Shown: positions 25,541 through 36,647, counted from the first letter of the stretch. The stretch: DNA of 64,000 nt from Vibrio sp. JC009 (GCF_029016485.1 NZ_CP092106.1:2418001-2482000); one strand, 5' to 3'. Made by a program: numbers and translations. Notes: generated from the letters alone by a model not told the origin.

Positions 25541-26546
25541 TCGCTTTCAAAGATTGTCTGTCCACCAGCTGAGCCGGGATCATCAGCTTCACCAGACTGT
25601 CATCCTGCTCATGGATCTGGTTCACCACAATCTTCACCGCCTCGCGGGCCAGACGGCCATAATCCTGCTTGAAAGAAGAGAGCTGATAGCTTTTCCAGTT
25701 GGCCTGCGGGAGGTTATCAAAACCCAGCACCTGAAGATCGCCCGGGATCGACAATCCCAAATCATAGCGAGCCACGTCCATTGCTGACATAGCAATAATA
25801 TCGGTAGCACAAAAAATGGCGTCCGGCCTGTCATCCTGAGTCAGTAACTCACGAATTTTATCCTGTGCAGCTTCGTAGCCATAGTAGGCTTCAAGATAAA
25901 CGGGATCATTTCCGAGCAAATCTTTCGCAGCATCAGTAAAACCGGAAAAGCGTTCAGCATTCGTTACCGTCGGTATCTCACCTGTGATATAAGCAAGGCG
26001 TTTTGCACCACGCTCAATAAATTCATTGGCCGCTATCTGACCGGCGCTGTAGTTATCACTGATGGCATAACTGCATTTTGTTCCCTGCTCCACACGGGCA
26101 AACTGAACAATAGGGATATTGAAGTCCCGACACTCCTCATATAAAGCCGTATTAAACTGCGCAGAAGCGGCAATCACTCCGTCAACTTTATACTGGAAAA
26201 TATTGGGGATGGTGTGGTGACTCTGGTCGTCCAGAACCCAGGGAATCAATACGGCTGAATAGCCATTTCTCTGCAATTCCGAGCTGATCAGTTGCAAGGT
26301 TTCCATATGGATCGGGTAGTCCGCGTCAGGAAACACCAGACCTATCAGCTTTGATTCTTTGGTGGTCAGGCTGCGGGCAAATGCATTGGGCCGGTAATTC
26401 AGAGTCTTTGCTGCCTCTAATACTTTGGCGCGGGTTTTCTCTGATGCCGAGCTACCGTCCATAAATACACGCGAAACCGTTGACTGAGAAACGCCAGCCA
26501 GTTTTGCCACATCTTTAGAGGTTACGTTTGCATTCTTTTCTGTCAT
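25536..26546 (-). CDS. LacI-family transcriptional regulator
   Basis: A 336-residue repressor with the N-terminal helix-turn-helix and hinge (VTSKDVAKLAGVSQSTVSRVF, then NYRPNAFARSL) and a periplasmic-binding-like sugar domain. It is placed downstream of a SnoaL-like gene and an MFS transporter gene, and probably controls them. The ligand is unknown. The frame extends to 26591, but ATG 26546 gives the usual start a few residues before the helix-turn-helix. A TATAAT box lies just upstream at about 26580. Confidence 0.9.
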   Translation of the reverse strand: MTEKNANVTSKDVAKLAGVSQSTVSRVFMDGSSASEKTRAKVLEAAKTLNYRPNAFARSLTTKESKLIGLVFPDADYPIHMETLQLISSELQRNGYSAVLIPWVLDDQSHHTIPNIFQYKVDGVIAASAQFNTALYEECRDFNIPIVQFARVEQGTKCSYAISDNYSAGQIAANEFIERGAKRLAYITGEIPTVTNAERFSGFTDAAKDLLGNDPVYLEAYYGYEAAQDKIRELLTQDDRPDAIFCATDIIAMSAMDVARYDLGLSIPGDLQVLGFDNLPQANWKSYQLSSFKQDYGRLAREAVKIVVNQIHEQDDSLVKLMIPAQLVDRQSLKAK

Positions 26547-26591
26547 CACATTTAGCCGATAAATACTGAAACCGTCGGAATTATATACCAA

Positions 26592-26613
26592 AATACCCTC
26601 TTACGAGGGTATT
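26592..26613. terminator. hairpin between the SnoaL-like and LacI genes
   Basis: A perfect 9-bp inverted repeat, AATACCCTC-TTAC-GAGGGTATT. On the minus strand it is followed by TTTTGG, so it can end the upstream gene. It overlaps the likely lacI-family promoter, so it could also be that regulator's own operator; similar GGGTATT/AATACCC pieces recur before the MFS gene. Confidence 0.55.
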
Positions 26614-26651
26614 AATTACACTCCCATCATTAAGGGAACGACAACTGCTGA

Positions 26652-27665
26652 TTACAGCTCAGGGTTCATGATCTGCTGAGTACGTTCAAATACATCCAGA
26701 CCCTGCTGCTTCAGCCAGTAAGGGATATCGATAAGAACCCAGTTTTCAGACAGTTTGTCATCCTTACGGTAGTAAACGTCCACAACCTGCATATCTGCGC
26801 GAATTTCACCGCCAGGCAACCCAAGGAAGCCACCGATAGGCGTGTTAGACAGGTTCGGCCAGCCGAAGAAACAGGCAAAGTTACCTTCTGCAAAACGACA
26901 AACGTGACCGTTGAACTTCTTATCTTTCAGGTTATTACGGAAAGGAAGCTGATGCTGCTGCTGGTAACGAGGAATGGTGTAAGACGCACCGATACCACAA
27001 GGGCCGTACCAGATCATGTCTTTAGACCAGCTCTTCTCAAGCACTTCAGGAGGACAGCCCATAGCGCCGCTGTCGTTCAGAGCACTCAGGTCATCAACCA
27101 TCTTGTTAACCAGTGCCAGTGTCGCTACACCTTCTTCTTCAGGTGCATCTTCAAACAGCAGACCGTTGTGGTCACGCGGACCAGGGTAAACAAAGTGACG
27201 ACCGGTTGATGGTGGTAGCGGGTAGCAACCAGCCTGATCCATCACACCCAGCAGGTCCATAAACAGGCCGGTTTTGGTGATCTTGCCATTTTCTACACAG
27301 GTAAATTCAGCATAACGGATGCTCATCATTTTCCCGGTTGCGCGAATACCTAGCCAATCTGCGTCGAAAAGCCCCATGAAGTGGCCCATGCTCATTACCC
27401 ACTGCTCACCGCTGATTTCATTGGTACCACCGATAAAGATATCCTGACGACGCTGCATGCGAGTCATAGATCTCTTCAGTGGTGCCCAGAAAACCTCAGC
27501 AGTCGCATCAGCACCCTGCTGTTCACGGAATGGGTAAACTCCACGCCATAGGTAATCTTCGCTTACATAATCCTTTAGCACAGCTGCAACGGATTCCGGT
27601 GTTGCGCTTTCCATCGCATCAAAGTACTCACGAACGATGCGTTTGGTTTCTTGATATTTGCTCAT
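26652..27665 (-). CDS. tandem SnoaL/NTF2-like domain protein
   Basis: A 337-residue cytoplasmic protein with two NTF2-like (SnoaL polyketide cyclase-type) domains, about residues 5-150 and 185-325. Recognisable pieces are GVYPFREQQGADATAEVFW in the first and MIWYGPCGIGASYTIPRYQQQHQLPF in the second. The fold is used by isomerases, cyclases and dehydratases on small organic substrates; the reaction here is unknown. It lies 85 nt downstream of the MFS gene and upstream of the LacI gene, which suggests a small catabolic unit. Confidence 0.75.
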   Translation of the reverse strand: MSKYQETKRIVREYFDAMESATPESVAAVLKDYVSEDYLWRGVYPFREQQGADATAEVFWAPLKRSMTRMQRRQDIFIGGTNEISGEQWVMSMGHFMGLFDADWLGIRATGKMMSIRYAEFTCVENGKITKTGLFMDLLGVMDQAGCYPLPPSTGRHFVYPGPRDHNGLLFEDAPEEEGVATLALVNKMVDDLSALNDSGAMGCPPEVLEKSWSKDMIWYGPCGIGASYTIPRYQQQHQLPFRNNLKDKKFNGHVCRFAEGNFACFFGWPNLSNTPIGGFLGLPGGEIRADMQVVDVYYRKDDKLSENWVLIDIPYWLKQQGLDVFERTQQIMNPEL

Positions 27666-27750
27666 TATGCAATCCTGTTATTGTCTTCTTTATATTGGCT
27701 TACTCAGGAACAGGTATCTCCCTGAGTAAGCTTTTGACGTTGTTTAAAAT

Positions 27751-29049
27751 TTAGTTAGTTACTGGTTCACCAGCTCTTTTGTTTTTGTAGAAGATCCCGC
27801 CTTTCAGAGTCTCTGGTAGTGAGAACCAAAGCAGACCGGCAGCAATCCATACGATTGGCGAGCCCCACATTGCGGTAGTAAGGTCGGTACGGTCTTTGAT
27901 GAATACAAGAACCATAGGCGCCCACATACCAATAATACGACCACCGTGGAACAGTGCAGCACCAAAGCTACGCAGATGAGCCGGGAAGAGTTCTGAGAAG
28001 TAACCACCCCATACTGCACTTGAAGAAAGACCAAAGTTGTAGATAAGACCAAGCAGAGCCAGAAGGTTCAGGCTACCGATTGTTACATCACTTGGCGCAA
28101 CGAAGAAGATAGATGCCATGACGCCCGCAAGGATAAAGCCGAATGCGTTTACCTTACGACCGTACTTATCAGCAATCGCACCCCAAACCCATGCACCGAA
28201 CAGGCTGCCGAATGCAGAGATTGAGAAGATGATACCAACAGTCGCACCGTCAAACATGCGTACTTCTTTCAGGTAAGTGGTTACGAAGCCACCGAAGAAC
28301 TGATAACCGTAGAAGTTCAGGCCAGCCAGAAGCAAACAGGAGATAGTGATCTTGCGGTTTTGCGCATTGAACATTTCACCCCATGAACCTTTTTTCGAAG
28401 GAGCGCTGTCAGTAGCGGATTGCTCCTGCTCTTCTTCACCGTAAGCAATCACTTTCTTGTCAGAAGGAAGAATAAATACCATTACTACAGCAGCAGCCAG
28501 AGGAGGAATACCACCAACCCACATAATGCTTTGCCATGGTGCATCAATGCTTGAAATAAATGCTGCATACGCACCCATTACCATCAGTGCCAGTGAGAAC
28601 ATACTTGATGCAAAAGCCGTCAGTTTACCGCGCACGCTTGGCTTAAACAGGCCAATCATGGTTGATACCGCTACGGTGAAATAACCACCCAGAGAGATAC
28701 CGATAATAAAGCGCATCAGAGCCCAGGTAGTGTAGTCAGTGAACATCATATTGATGATGGTTGCACCACCGTTCAGTGCTGTGATCGCGATAAGAGTAGA
28801 TTTTTTACCAAGGTTTGTTGCGAACCACGCACAGCTTAATGCACCGATAAGTGCACCAACTGACTGCCAGGTATAGAACTGCGCTGTATCAGCAAGTGTA
28901 ATGCCATCGTAAGCTTCAACGATATATGGGCGAACATAGTCAACAATTACAAAGTTGTAGCAGTAAAAAAAGTAGCCAACCAGTATTGCAAGGTAAGCTG
29001 CGATTCTCTGCACTAATGGAACTTCGTTCATGTGTATTTTAGAAGTCAT
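27751..29049 (-). CDS. MFS transporter (sugar/organic acid type)
   Basis: A 432-residue major facilitator protein with 12 predicted helices. The loop 2-3 motif appears as WFATNLGKKSTL and its second-half copy as GAIADKYGRKVNAFGF. A charged central loop (GEEEQEQSATDSAPSKKGS) separates the halves. It resembles the AAHS and sialate-type proton symporters, but the substrate cannot be read. It is first gene of the unit with the SnoaL-like gene and is divergent from the Na+ symporter gene. Confidence 0.85.
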   Translation of the reverse strand: MTSKIHMNEVPLVQRIAAYLAILVGYFFYCYNFVIVDYVRPYIVEAYDGITLADTAQFYTWQSVGALIGALSCAWFATNLGKKSTLIAITALNGGATIINMMFTDYTTWALMRFIIGISLGGYFTVAVSTMIGLFKPSVRGKLTAFASSMFSLALMVMGAYAAFISSIDAPWQSIMWVGGIPPLAAAVVMVFILPSDKKVIAYGEEEQEQSATDSAPSKKGSWGEMFNAQNRKITISCLLLAGLNFYGYQFFGGFVTTYLKEVRMFDGATVGIIFSISAFGSLFGAWVWGAIADKYGRKVNAFGFILAGVMASIFFVAPSDVTIGSLNLLALLGLIYNFGLSSSAVWGGYFSELFPAHLRSFGAALFHGGRIIGMWAPMVLVFIKDRTDLTTAMWGSPIVWIAAGLLWFSLPETLKGGIFYKNKRAGEPVTN

Positions 29050-29102
29050 GAGCGATTAATCCTCTGTCTGGGTATTAAGTTTTAGTCTCTGTTTATCTGT
29101 TT

Positions 29103-29126
29103 GGCTAAATCGGAACAGAATTAGCC
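29103..29126. promoter_or_regulatory. inverted repeat upstream of the MFS gene, possible operator
   Basis: GGCTAAAT and AATTAGCC flank an 8-nt centre, between the MFS start and the divergent symporter gene. A GGCTAAAT also occurs near the LacI-family start. It could be the LacI-family operator, though the spacing is atypical. Confidence 0.3.
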
Positions 29127-29273
29127 GACGGAGGAATATTACCCAGAATACCCACACCCTAACTGTGACAATGATCAAATTAGAAATGAATACGTACCCA
29201 AAATAATAAAATGCGTGATCCAGATCTACTGAGCGGACAATTATGTAACCGTGATGTTAAACCCAGGTATAAA

Positions 29274-29289
29274 GGTGATAAAAATCACA
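29274..29289 (+). promoter_or_regulatory. CRP-like site upstream of the symporter-sdaA operon
   Basis: GGTGA-TAAAAA-TCACA matches TGTGA-N6-TCACA at all but the first base. It lies 100 nt before the symporter start, a common activating position. This fits catabolite-controlled amino-acid use. Confidence 0.6.
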
Positions 29290-29388
29290 TTTACAAGCCT
29301 GTTTGCGTATAAAACTTATCCGCAAATTCCGTTTTATGAGTAAAATAGGCGCCACGAATAAAACTGGTACGAATAAGGCAAAAACAAA

Positions 29389-30945
29389 ATGGTTACGTAT
29401 TCAAGCTTTGCAATCATGGGGTTTTATGCTGCTGCTACTTTATTAATCAGCTATATAGTGAACCGAAAAAGTGCTGCGAGAGGGGATTTTTCCACCGGAG
29501 GAAAGCAGTTTGGCTGGTTTACAGCCGGGGTATCCATCCTGGCCACTTACATCAGCACCATGACTTTTCTCGGCCAGCCGGGCTGGGTTTACAACACAGG
29601 GATGCAGGCATTTGCCATTCATCTTAACTACCCTATCGTGATCTTTTTTGCGGTGGTGTTTTTTATCCCTGTCTTCTATAAGCTGGGGCTGACCTCCATT
29701 TATGAGTATCTGGAGCACAGATTCGGCATTGTTGCCCGCACCATCAATTCGCTGGTGTTTATCCTGGTACAGTGCATTTCGGCAGGTGTTATTTTATACG
29801 CCGTTTCTCTTATCCTTGTTCAAATCCTGCCGGTCTCAATACAAGAAGCCATTATCTATATCACCCTGTTTACCGCGCTCTATACCTATTCAGGCGGGAT
29901 TTCCACGGTAATCTGGACTGATATGCTTCAGTCCGTTGTACTCTTTACCGGCTGCGCCTCTATTTTCGCTATTTTGTTGTTTAATCTTCAGGATGGCGCT
30001 GGTGCCTCACAGCTGGCCGAGCTGACTGAAAAGGCCACCATTGTTAATCTGGATTTTGATCTGGGTGTGGATACCACCCTGTGGGCAGGGGTTGTCGCCG
30101 TTGCCTTTCTGCACCTGAGCGTTTACGGCTCCAATCAGCTTATTATCCAGAGAACGCTGGCAACAAAAAATGTTGAAACCGCACAGAAATCTATGCTGGT
30201 TTGCGGGTTCGGCGCTTTCTTTATCTATCTGTTCTTTAGTGTGATTGGCGTTCTGCTCTACCTTTTCTATCAGGGGCAGAGCTTTGAAAACAGCAACAAT
30301 ATTATTCTGGACTTTGTGTTCAATCACACCAATCCGGTTGTGGTCGGTCTGATTATGTCAGCGCTTGCCGCGGCGGCTATGTCCACTCTGGATTCCACCT
30401 ATAACTCCATCGCAACCGTGGCAACCTTTGATATCTACAAGCGCTTTATTAATAAAGACAGAGCAGACCACCATTACGAAGGTATCGCCCGTAAACTTAG
30501 TCTGGTTACCGCAGCTATCGTGGTGATCCCGGCGCTGTTTGCGATTTCCAATGAATCGGTTCTGAAAACCATCGCCAGCCTGACCTCGGTTTTTGTCGGC
30601 ATCCGTCTGGGCTCTTTTGTGCTGGGGCTGGCCTTTGATAAAGCGAATGAGAAGGGAGTCATCGTTGGCAGTATTCTCAGCATTATTGCTATCGCTATCT
30701 GCCGCAATATGGATGTTTCCTGGCCCTGGTTTGCCCCTGTTGGTACCGCTGTATTTCTGATCTCCGGCCTTTTCACCAGTTATTTCTGGGGAAGCAATAC
30801 AGAAGATCAGCTAAGCTTTATTCAAAAACAGAAACTTCTGTACCGTAAACCTACTACCAGCCAGCTATCCTTGCTACTATTTGCGGCAATTACAGTTGGC
30901 TTATGCTTTTATATACCTGACTGGCTGCTGGCAGCCCTGTCCTAG
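29389..30945 (+). CDS. sodium:solute symporter (SSS family)
   Basis: A 518-residue membrane protein with about 13 helices. Family landmarks are STGGKQFGWFTAGVSILATYIST near the start and the Na+-site helix ALAAAAMSTLDSTYNSIATVATFDIYK. It is followed after 12 nt by L-serine dehydratase, so it may import serine or a serine-yielding compound; that is inferred from the pairing only. Confidence 0.88.
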   Translation: MVTYSSFAIMGFYAAATLLISYIVNRKSAARGDFSTGGKQFGWFTAGVSILATYISTMTFLGQPGWVYNTGMQAFAIHLNYPIVIFFAVVFFIPVFYKLGLTSIYEYLEHRFGIVARTINSLVFILVQCISAGVILYAVSLILVQILPVSIQEAIIYITLFTALYTYSGGISTVIWTDMLQSVVLFTGCASIFAILLFNLQDGAGASQLAELTEKATIVNLDFDLGVDTTLWAGVVAVAFLHLSVYGSNQLIIQRTLATKNVETAQKSMLVCGFGAFFIYLFFSVIGVLLYLFYQGQSFENSNNIILDFVFNHTNPVVVGLIMSALAAAAMSTLDSTYNSIATVATFDIYKRFINKDRADHHYEGIARKLSLVTAAIVVIPALFAISNESVLKTIASLTSVFVGIRLGSFVLGLAFDKANEKGVIVGSILSIIAIAICRNMDVSWPWFAPVGTAVFLISGLFTSYFWGSNTEDQLSFIQKQKLLYRKPTTSQLSLLLFAAITVGLCFYIPDWLLAALS

Positions 30946-30957
30946 TGAGTAAGTTCC

Positions 30958-32331
30958 ATGCTATCTATCTTTGATATCTACAAAATCGGAGTTGGTCCAT
31001 CCAGCTCCCATACTAACGGCCCGATGATTGCCGGATACCAGTTTGCAAACAAGCTGGATTCCAGGCTGGATCAGGTATCCAGAGTTCAGGTTGACCTGTA
31101 CGGCTCTTTGTCTCTGACCGGTATCGGTCACCACACTGACAGAGCCACGATTCTGGGCCTACTGGGCAATAAGCCTGACGCGATTGATATTGCTGCAGCA
31201 AATAAACTGATGGCAGACAGTATCAAAGCCGGTGAGCTGCCTTTACTCGGAAAGCGCACCGTAAAATTTGATCGTGATGGCGATATTCTGTTTCATACAG
31301 ATAACCTGCCGCTTCATGAAAACGGCATGAGTATTTCTGCATTTGATGCAGAGGGTCAGTTGGTTGAGAAAGAAATTTACTACTCAATTGGCGGGGGCTT
31401 TATTGCCACTGCTGATGAACTGCAGCAAGGCAACAGCGGCGGCTCAGAAACCGAAGTGGAGTTTCCGTTTCATTCAGCCGAAGAGCTGTTGCAGCAGGCC
31501 GAAGATAACGGTTTCTGCCTTGGCGGGCTGGTCATGCGCAATGAGCTGGCTTTCAGAACTGATGAAGAGATTAACCAGATGACAGATAAGATCTGGAAAG
31601 TGATGTCTTCATGTGTCACAACAGGCCTGGAAACCGAAGGAATTCTGGAGGGCGGCCTGAATGTCACCCGCCGTGCACCGGCCCTGCTGAAAAAGCTGGA
31701 AGCTAACCGCGCTCTGACCAACGACCCAATGGAAATCATGGACTGGATTAATGCTTACGCCTTTGCCGCCAGTGAGCAAAATGCCTCCGGCGGACAGGTG
31801 ATCACCTCTCCGACCAACGGCGCTTCCGGCGTTATCCCGGCCGTACTCATGTACTACAACCAGTTTATCCGCCCTCTTGATACTAAAGCCCTGCGCGACT
31901 TTATTGCCGTTTCCGGTGCCATCGGCATTCTGTATAAAACCAATGCGTCCATTTCCGGTGCTGAAGTAGGCTGTCAGGGTGAAGTGGGCGTCTCTTCTTC
32001 TATGGCAGCAGCGGGCCTGACGGCCCTTAGAGGTGGCAGCAACGAGCAGATCTGTATCGCCGCTGAAATCGCCATGGAGCATTCACTGGGAATGACTTGT
32101 GACCCTATCGGTGGTCTGGTTCAGGTTCCTTGTATTGAACGTAATGCCATGGGCGCAATTAAAGCAATTAACGCATCACGTATGGCGCTTAAGCGCACCA
32201 GTAAGTGTCTGATCTCTCTGGATAAGGTGATTGATACTATGTATCAGACGGGTAAAGATATGAATAAGAAGTACCGCGAGACCTCGCTTGGCGGGCTTGC
32301 CGTAATTCATATGGCCCCGCCGTGTGAGTGA
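30958..32331 (+). CDS. sdaA: L-serine ammonia-lyase (Fe-S type)
   Basis: A 457-residue [4Fe-4S] enzyme converting L-serine to pyruvate and ammonia. It starts SIFDIYKIGVGPSSSHTNGPM, carries SPTNGASGVIPAVL, and has the cluster Cys residues near CDPIGGLVQVPCIERN and in the CLGG/CQGE regions. Both the beta and alpha parts are in one chain, as in E. coli SdaA. It is the second gene of the symporter operon. Confidence 0.95.
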   Translation: MLSIFDIYKIGVGPSSSHTNGPMIAGYQFANKLDSRLDQVSRVQVDLYGSLSLTGIGHHTDRATILGLLGNKPDAIDIAAANKLMADSIKAGELPLLGKRTVKFDRDGDILFHTDNLPLHENGMSISAFDAEGQLVEKEIYYSIGGGFIATADELQQGNSGGSETEVEFPFHSAEELLQQAEDNGFCLGGLVMRNELAFRTDEEINQMTDKIWKVMSSCVTTGLETEGILEGGLNVTRRAPALLKKLEANRALTNDPMEIMDWINAYAFAASEQNASGGQVITSPTNGASGVIPAVLMYYNQFIRPLDTKALRDFIAVSGAIGILYKTNASISGAEVGCQGEVGVSSSMAAAGLTALRGGSNEQICIAAEIAMEHSLGMTCDPIGGLVQVPCIERNAMGAIKAINASRMALKRTSKCLISLDKVIDTMYQTGKDMNKKYRETSLGGLAVIHMAPPCE

Positions 32332-32373
32332 AGACTGGCTTTATCTCCCCTCACCTAAAAGCTCCCGAAATCC

Positions 32374-32526
32374 CTCGTTCCCACGCTCCAACGTGGGAAT
32401 GCATATCTGACTAAACAAACCCAACATAATCAACTTGTTACGCCATTCACAAAAGCGTAAAAAAGAAGACTATACCGCTCTCCTCTGGCCTCGGTCTGCA
32501 TTCCCACGCTGGAGCATGGGAACGAG
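32374..32526. repeat. dispersed palindromic repeats, copies 2 and 3, as an inverted pair
   Basis: Copy 2 (32374-32406) reads CTCGTTCCCACGCTCC then AACGTGGGAATGCATAT. Copy 3 (32497-32526) is the inverse form, TGCATTCCCACGCTGG then AGCATGGGAACGAG. They enclose about 90 nt, so the whole ~153-bp block looks like a miniature inverted-repeat element between sdaA and the sensor kinase gene. No gene is present. Confidence 0.7.
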
Positions 32527-32541
32527 AAAATGCTAGTAATT

Positions 32542-35500
32542 TCAGAGTTCTAGCTTACCAATCAAATCCTTCAGACTCTGCTCTGCGCCATCAAAGTCAT
32601 AACCCTCAATCGCATCCACAATTTTTCCTGCATCCTGCGCTAACGGCGAACTGCTTAGCTGCTGCTCCAGTTTCTGAGCCACAACCCGCGCTTCAGTATC
32701 GTACTCTTCTATCAGAGCCTCTAAAGCGGCAATCGTCTCTTTTACCTCACCCTTGTTACAGCTGGTTTCTACCGCTTGCTTCTGCACTCCCGAATAGAAG
32801 GCTTCCAGAGCTGAAACGATAGGGGTAAGTTTGGCAGTCAGCTCCTGCAACACCTGATCAGCCTGTTCCGACTTCTCGTTACATGCCTGCTCCAGTTGCT
32901 CCGCCAGTTGCTGAATTTCACCGGCTCCGATTGTACCGGCCGTGCTTTTCAGAGTATGCGCCTCACGTTCTGCACTATCCCAGTCCTGTTCCCTGACGTA
33001 AACATCAAACCTTTCCGGCAAACCTGCATTATTGTTGGCAAATAACTTCAACAGCTTATTGTATAAAGACTTGTTGTTTTGCGTCCGTTTAAGACCTTCT
33101 TTCTGATCAATGGAATCCAGCAGCGGAATATCCTGCACTTCTTCAGATGACTCGTTTACAACCGGCTCTTTTCTGGACGGATTAGGTTTTATCCATTTCG
33201 CCATAGTGACAAACATATCTTCAACATCTATCGGCTTGGCAATATGGTCATTCATGCCCGCTGCCAGCACTTTTTCTCTGTCTCCCACCATAGCGTTTGC
33301 TGTCATCGCGATAATAGGCAGAGCGGCGTACTTCTCTTTTTCACGGATATGCCTTGTGGCAGCGTAACCATCCATCACCGGCATCTGACAGTCCATAAGC
33401 ACGCCATCAAACTCTTGTCCAGCAACCTTCTCCAGTGCTTCTGCGCCGTTATTTGCAACCGTCACCTTAATTTCGGCTTTTCGCAGCAGTTCCATAGCCA
33501 GTTCCTGGTTCACCTCGTTATCTTCTACCAGAAGAATGTGCGCGCCACGCAATTTATCCTGAGCCTCATTCAGAAGCTGAGGCTTATCTGCCGACCTGTG
33601 CTCAAAGACCACCTCTTTACCAAGCGCAATCAGAATGGAATCGAGCATACTCGATGGCGTGATCGGCTTATTCAGAATACCGTTCACGCCCAGATTTTCC
33701 GCAGATTCGGACAGTTGCTCCTTGCCATAAGGTGCCATCAGAATCGCTTTCGGTTTATTGATGATATTCGGATTGTTTTCGATTGTTCGTACCGTATCCA
33801 ACCCGCTAAGTACCGGCAAATCCCAATCAATTAGCAATACATCAAACGGATTGGGCTGATCAACAATTTCCAGTCGTGATATCGCCGTTGCCGGGCAGTC
33901 TTCAGTTACAACATCAAAATCCAGTCCGGTTAGTTGCTGTGCGTAGATGGCCCGCGAAGTGGCGTTGCTAGCAACTACTAAAACACGCAGCTGACCTACC
34001 TTGTCCGATACCTCTTTGCGGAAATCCAGCTGACGTTTCTGCTTACCCAGTTTGGCAGTAAAGAAGAAAGTAGAGCCAACACCAGCCTCACTCTCAACCC
34101 AAATTTCCCCGCCCATTAGGTTAACAAAGCGCTTGGAAATGGTCAGGCCAAGCCCTGTGCCTCCATATTTCCGGGTTGTAGAAGAATCCGCCTGGGTGAA
34201 TGACTGGAACAGCTTGCTCTGTTGCTCAGACGTCATGCCAATACCATTGTCCTGAACAGCAAACTTAAGAGTAACCTCATCTGCTGACTCCTCCGCCACA
34301 GAGAGCTTAACCAGAATCTCCCCCCCGTTATCGGTAAACTTAACGGCGTTGTTCCCCAGGTTGGTCAGTACCTGGCCCAGACGAAGTGAGTCACCGATAA
34401 GTGCCGTTGGCAGTCTCGGTTCAATATCGAAGTTAAACTCCAGATTTTTTTCCTGTGCCCTTAGTCCAACCAGGTTACCAAAGTTTTCGATAACCTCTTC
34501 CAGCCGGAACTCGGCACGCTCAATATCCATTTTCCCGGCTTCAATTTTAGAAAAATCCAGGATGTCATTGATAATGCCTAAAAGGGATTCTGCACTGCTG
34601 CTCAGTCTTTCAACATATCCGCGCTGCTGCTGGCTCAGTTCCGTATCCAGCGCCAGGTTAGCCATACCAATAATGGCATTCATCGGAGTACGGATTTCAT
34701 GGCTCATATTGGCAAGAAAGTCTGATTTCGAACGATTGGCAGCCTCTGCTTCCAGTTTGGACTGATGCAACTCATCTTCATGCAGCTTTCGCTGGGTAAT
34801 ATCACGGGCAATCCCAAGATATCCCTGACTCTCGCCATCATCATCCACCATAGGCGCAAGCATGAGATCCAGAAGCATCTGCTGATTAGTAGACTTATCC
34901 TCAACCCACTGCTCATAGTTCTTCATCGTACACTCTTCACGGATCAGACAGTCTGTTGCCTGAATCTTCTGCGCCAGCTCCGGCGCATAATCATAAACCT
35001 CGGTATCTCTGCTGCCGACAATCTGCTCTTTGGTTTTTCCTGTAATTTTCGCGAAGGTCGGATTCACATCGGTGTAAACACCATCGTTATCTTTCACAAA
35101 CAGGGCGTCAGGAATATTGTTAAACAGAGTGACCAGAGTTCTGCGTTTCTCTTCGGACTCTTCATTGGCCTTTTTAAGATTATCCGCAAGAGTTTTCATT
35201 TTTGACTGCGCTTTACGGATATCCATCATCAGCAACAGAAGAGTGACAGCAAACACCACGGCCACAATAAAGATAAAGTCGGTTTTCTTGCGTGACGACT
35301 CCATTGTTGCGCTGGATATTTCCTTGTACGCAAGCAGCATATCACTGGCATTGACCACCGAAACCGTCATGATGCTGGTATCATCAGAGTTCGCCATATC
35401 CAGCTCAACCACCTCTTTAAAAAAGGTCATATACTGGTTCACGTAAGAGATGAAAGTTTCTACCCCTTGTCTTTGCTCCTGATCGTTAATTTCTGAAGCG

Positions 35501-36600
35501 AGCTCCGATGCACCTGATACCAGATGGCCCAACTTTTCCGCAACCGTTCGGGCATACATAGCCTGCGTACGAGATGAGTCCAGTTGAGAAAAATCCTTCT
35601 CCATCTGGATAGATTCATTCAGATCTTTTAGCAATTCATCAACTTCGCTATATATCCAGACGCTCCTGCCAAGCTCACCCTGCTTTTCCGCCAGCTCCAG
35701 ACGTTTACCGGTCAGCACTCTGTCCTGATTGGCTTTCAGATCAAGCGTATAGCTGACAAGCTCACTTAACAGACGATTCATGGATTTGTATTCAGCGCTG
35801 CCGGTTACAGCCTGATCTTTTGATGTTGCATATTCATTTCTGACACTTCCCAGCACACGCATATAAGACTCATAAGTTGCACTAAGATCGCCGACAAGCT
35901 CCAGACTCTGACTGTTTTTTACTGTGTACATCAGGCCTGAAATCGTCTTCGACATCGCCTGACTCTCGGTCAGCATATATTCCAGATCATCCTTGCGGTG
36001 AGAATTGGCAAAGCGGGTTTCATAAACCTGAGTACGGTCGGCCAGCACAATGATATCCGTGACGCCTTCGGTATTTCCGGAGATCACATTTATCCGCTCA
36101 GTCAGAGCTTTAATATCAAGACGTTGCTGTTCTGCCGTTTTCTGCGCACTGATTTTCTGCTCTTTAATCAAATGAAGCGCTTTGGTGGCAAAATCTGAAA
36201 CGGCGCTTCTCAGCTCTCCTGCAGCGCGGCGCTGGCTAACGAAATTAGAAAAGTGATCCCGGTAGCTATTCAGTTCATCGATAAAGATCTTTACTTCTTT
36301 ACTCAGCCCTTCCAGCTCTTCTTCTATCTCATTGTCATAACGGTTAAGAATACTAAAAATTTCATCAATGGAATCAAGGGTTTTCTGAGCTTCTGAATCC
36401 AGGTTATCTCGGGTATAGGAAAGTTCATGCAATCTGGCAGTGTTCAGGTGATATACCAGCTCATCGGTCAGGGCATAGCGCTCTACTGCTGAAAAATATT
36501 TATCAGACCAGTAAAAGATTCCGGCAATAAAGATAACTACCGTAACGGTGACAAGCGAAACCAGATAATGGCCTCGCTTGAAGATATTTTCGTTAACCAA
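32542..36600 (-). CDS. hybrid sensor histidine kinase with two receiver domains and HPt
   Basis: A 1352-residue inner-membrane phosphorelay protein. A membrane helix lies near residues 10-30, then about 400 residues of long helical periplasmic sensor, then a second membrane helix near 445. These are followed by a PAS domain ([22 protein letters not shown]), HisKA with His634 in [14 protein letters not shown], HATPase ([21 protein letters not shown]), receiver 1 (LLIDWDLP), receiver 2 ([20 protein letters not shown]) and a C-terminal HPt ([12 protein letters not shown]). The layout recalls TorS/BarA types; the signal is unknown. The gene 48 nt upstream, in the same orientation, encodes an HD-GYP response regulator, the likely partner. 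Confidence 0.93.
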   Translation of the reverse strand: MVNENIFKRGHYLVSLVTVTVVIFIAGIFYWSDKYFSAVERYALTDELVYHLNTARLHELSYTRDNLDSEAQKTLDSIDEIFSILNRYDNEIEEELEGLSKEVKIFIDELNSYRDHFSNFVSQRRAAGELRSAVSDFATKALHLIKEQKISAQKTAEQQRLDIKALTERINVISGNTEGVTDIIVLADRTQVYETRFANSHRKDDLEYMLTESQAMSKTISGLMYTVKNSQSLELVGDLSATYESYMRVLGSVRNEYATSKDQAVTGSAEYKSMNRLLSELVSYTLDLKANQDRVLTGKRLELAEKQGELGRSVWIYSEVDELLKDLNESIQMEKDFSQLDSSRTQAMYARTVAEKLGHLVSGASELASEINDQEQRQGVETFISYVNQYMTFFKEVVELDMANSDDTSIMTVSVVNASDMLLAYKEISSATMESSRKKTDFIFIVAVVFAVTLLLLMMDIRKAQSKMKTLADNLKKANEESEEKRRTLVTLFNNIPDALFVKDNDGVYTDVNPTFAKITGKTKEQIVGSRDTEVYDYAPELAQKIQATDCLIREECTMKNYEQWVEDKSTNQQMLLDLMLAPMVDDDGESQGYLGIARDITQRKLHEDELHQSKLEAEAANRSKSDFLANMSHEIRTPMNAIIGMANLALDTELSQQQRGYVERLSSSAESLLGIINDILDFSKIEAGKMDIERAEFRLEEVIENFGNLVGLRAQEKNLEFNFDIEPRLPTALIGDSLRLGQVLTNLGNNAVKFTDNGGEILVKLSVAEESADEVTLKFAVQDNGIGMTSEQQSKLFQSFTQADSSTTRKYGGTGLGLTISKRFVNLMGGEIWVESEAGVGSTFFFTAKLGKQKRQLDFRKEVSDKVGQLRVLVVASNATSRAIYAQQLTGLDFDVVTEDCPATAISRLEIVDQPNPFDVLLIDWDLPVLSGLDTVRTIENNPNIINKPKAILMAPYGKEQLSESAENLGVNGILNKPITPSSMLDSILIALGKEVVFEHRSADKPQLLNEAQDKLRGAHILLVEDNEVNQELAMELLRKAEIKVTVANNGAEALEKVAGQEFDGVLMDCQMPVMDGYAATRHIREKEKYAALPIIAMTANAMVGDREKVLAAGMNDHIAKPIDVEDMFVTMAKWIKPNPSRKEPVVNESSEEVQDIPLLDSIDQKEGLKRTQNNKSLYNKLLKLFANNNAGLPERFDVYVREQDWDSAEREAHTLKSTAGTIGAGEIQQLAEQLEQACNEKSEQADQVLQELTAKLTPIVSALEAFYSGVQKQAVETSCNKGEVKETIAALEALIEEYDTEARVVAQKLEQQLSSSPLAQDAGKIVDAIEGYDFDGAEQSLKDLIGKLEL

Positions 36601-36647
36601 GGTCGTCTCCTCAGAGAAAGGGATAGCTTTCGGTTTACAGGGAAAGT

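Noticed and set aside
29050-29388. Possible glycine-type riboswitch before the symporter-sdaA operon
   Set aside because: I could not fold a conserved aptamer core here; a CRP-like site and ordinary promoter elements are the only features seen.
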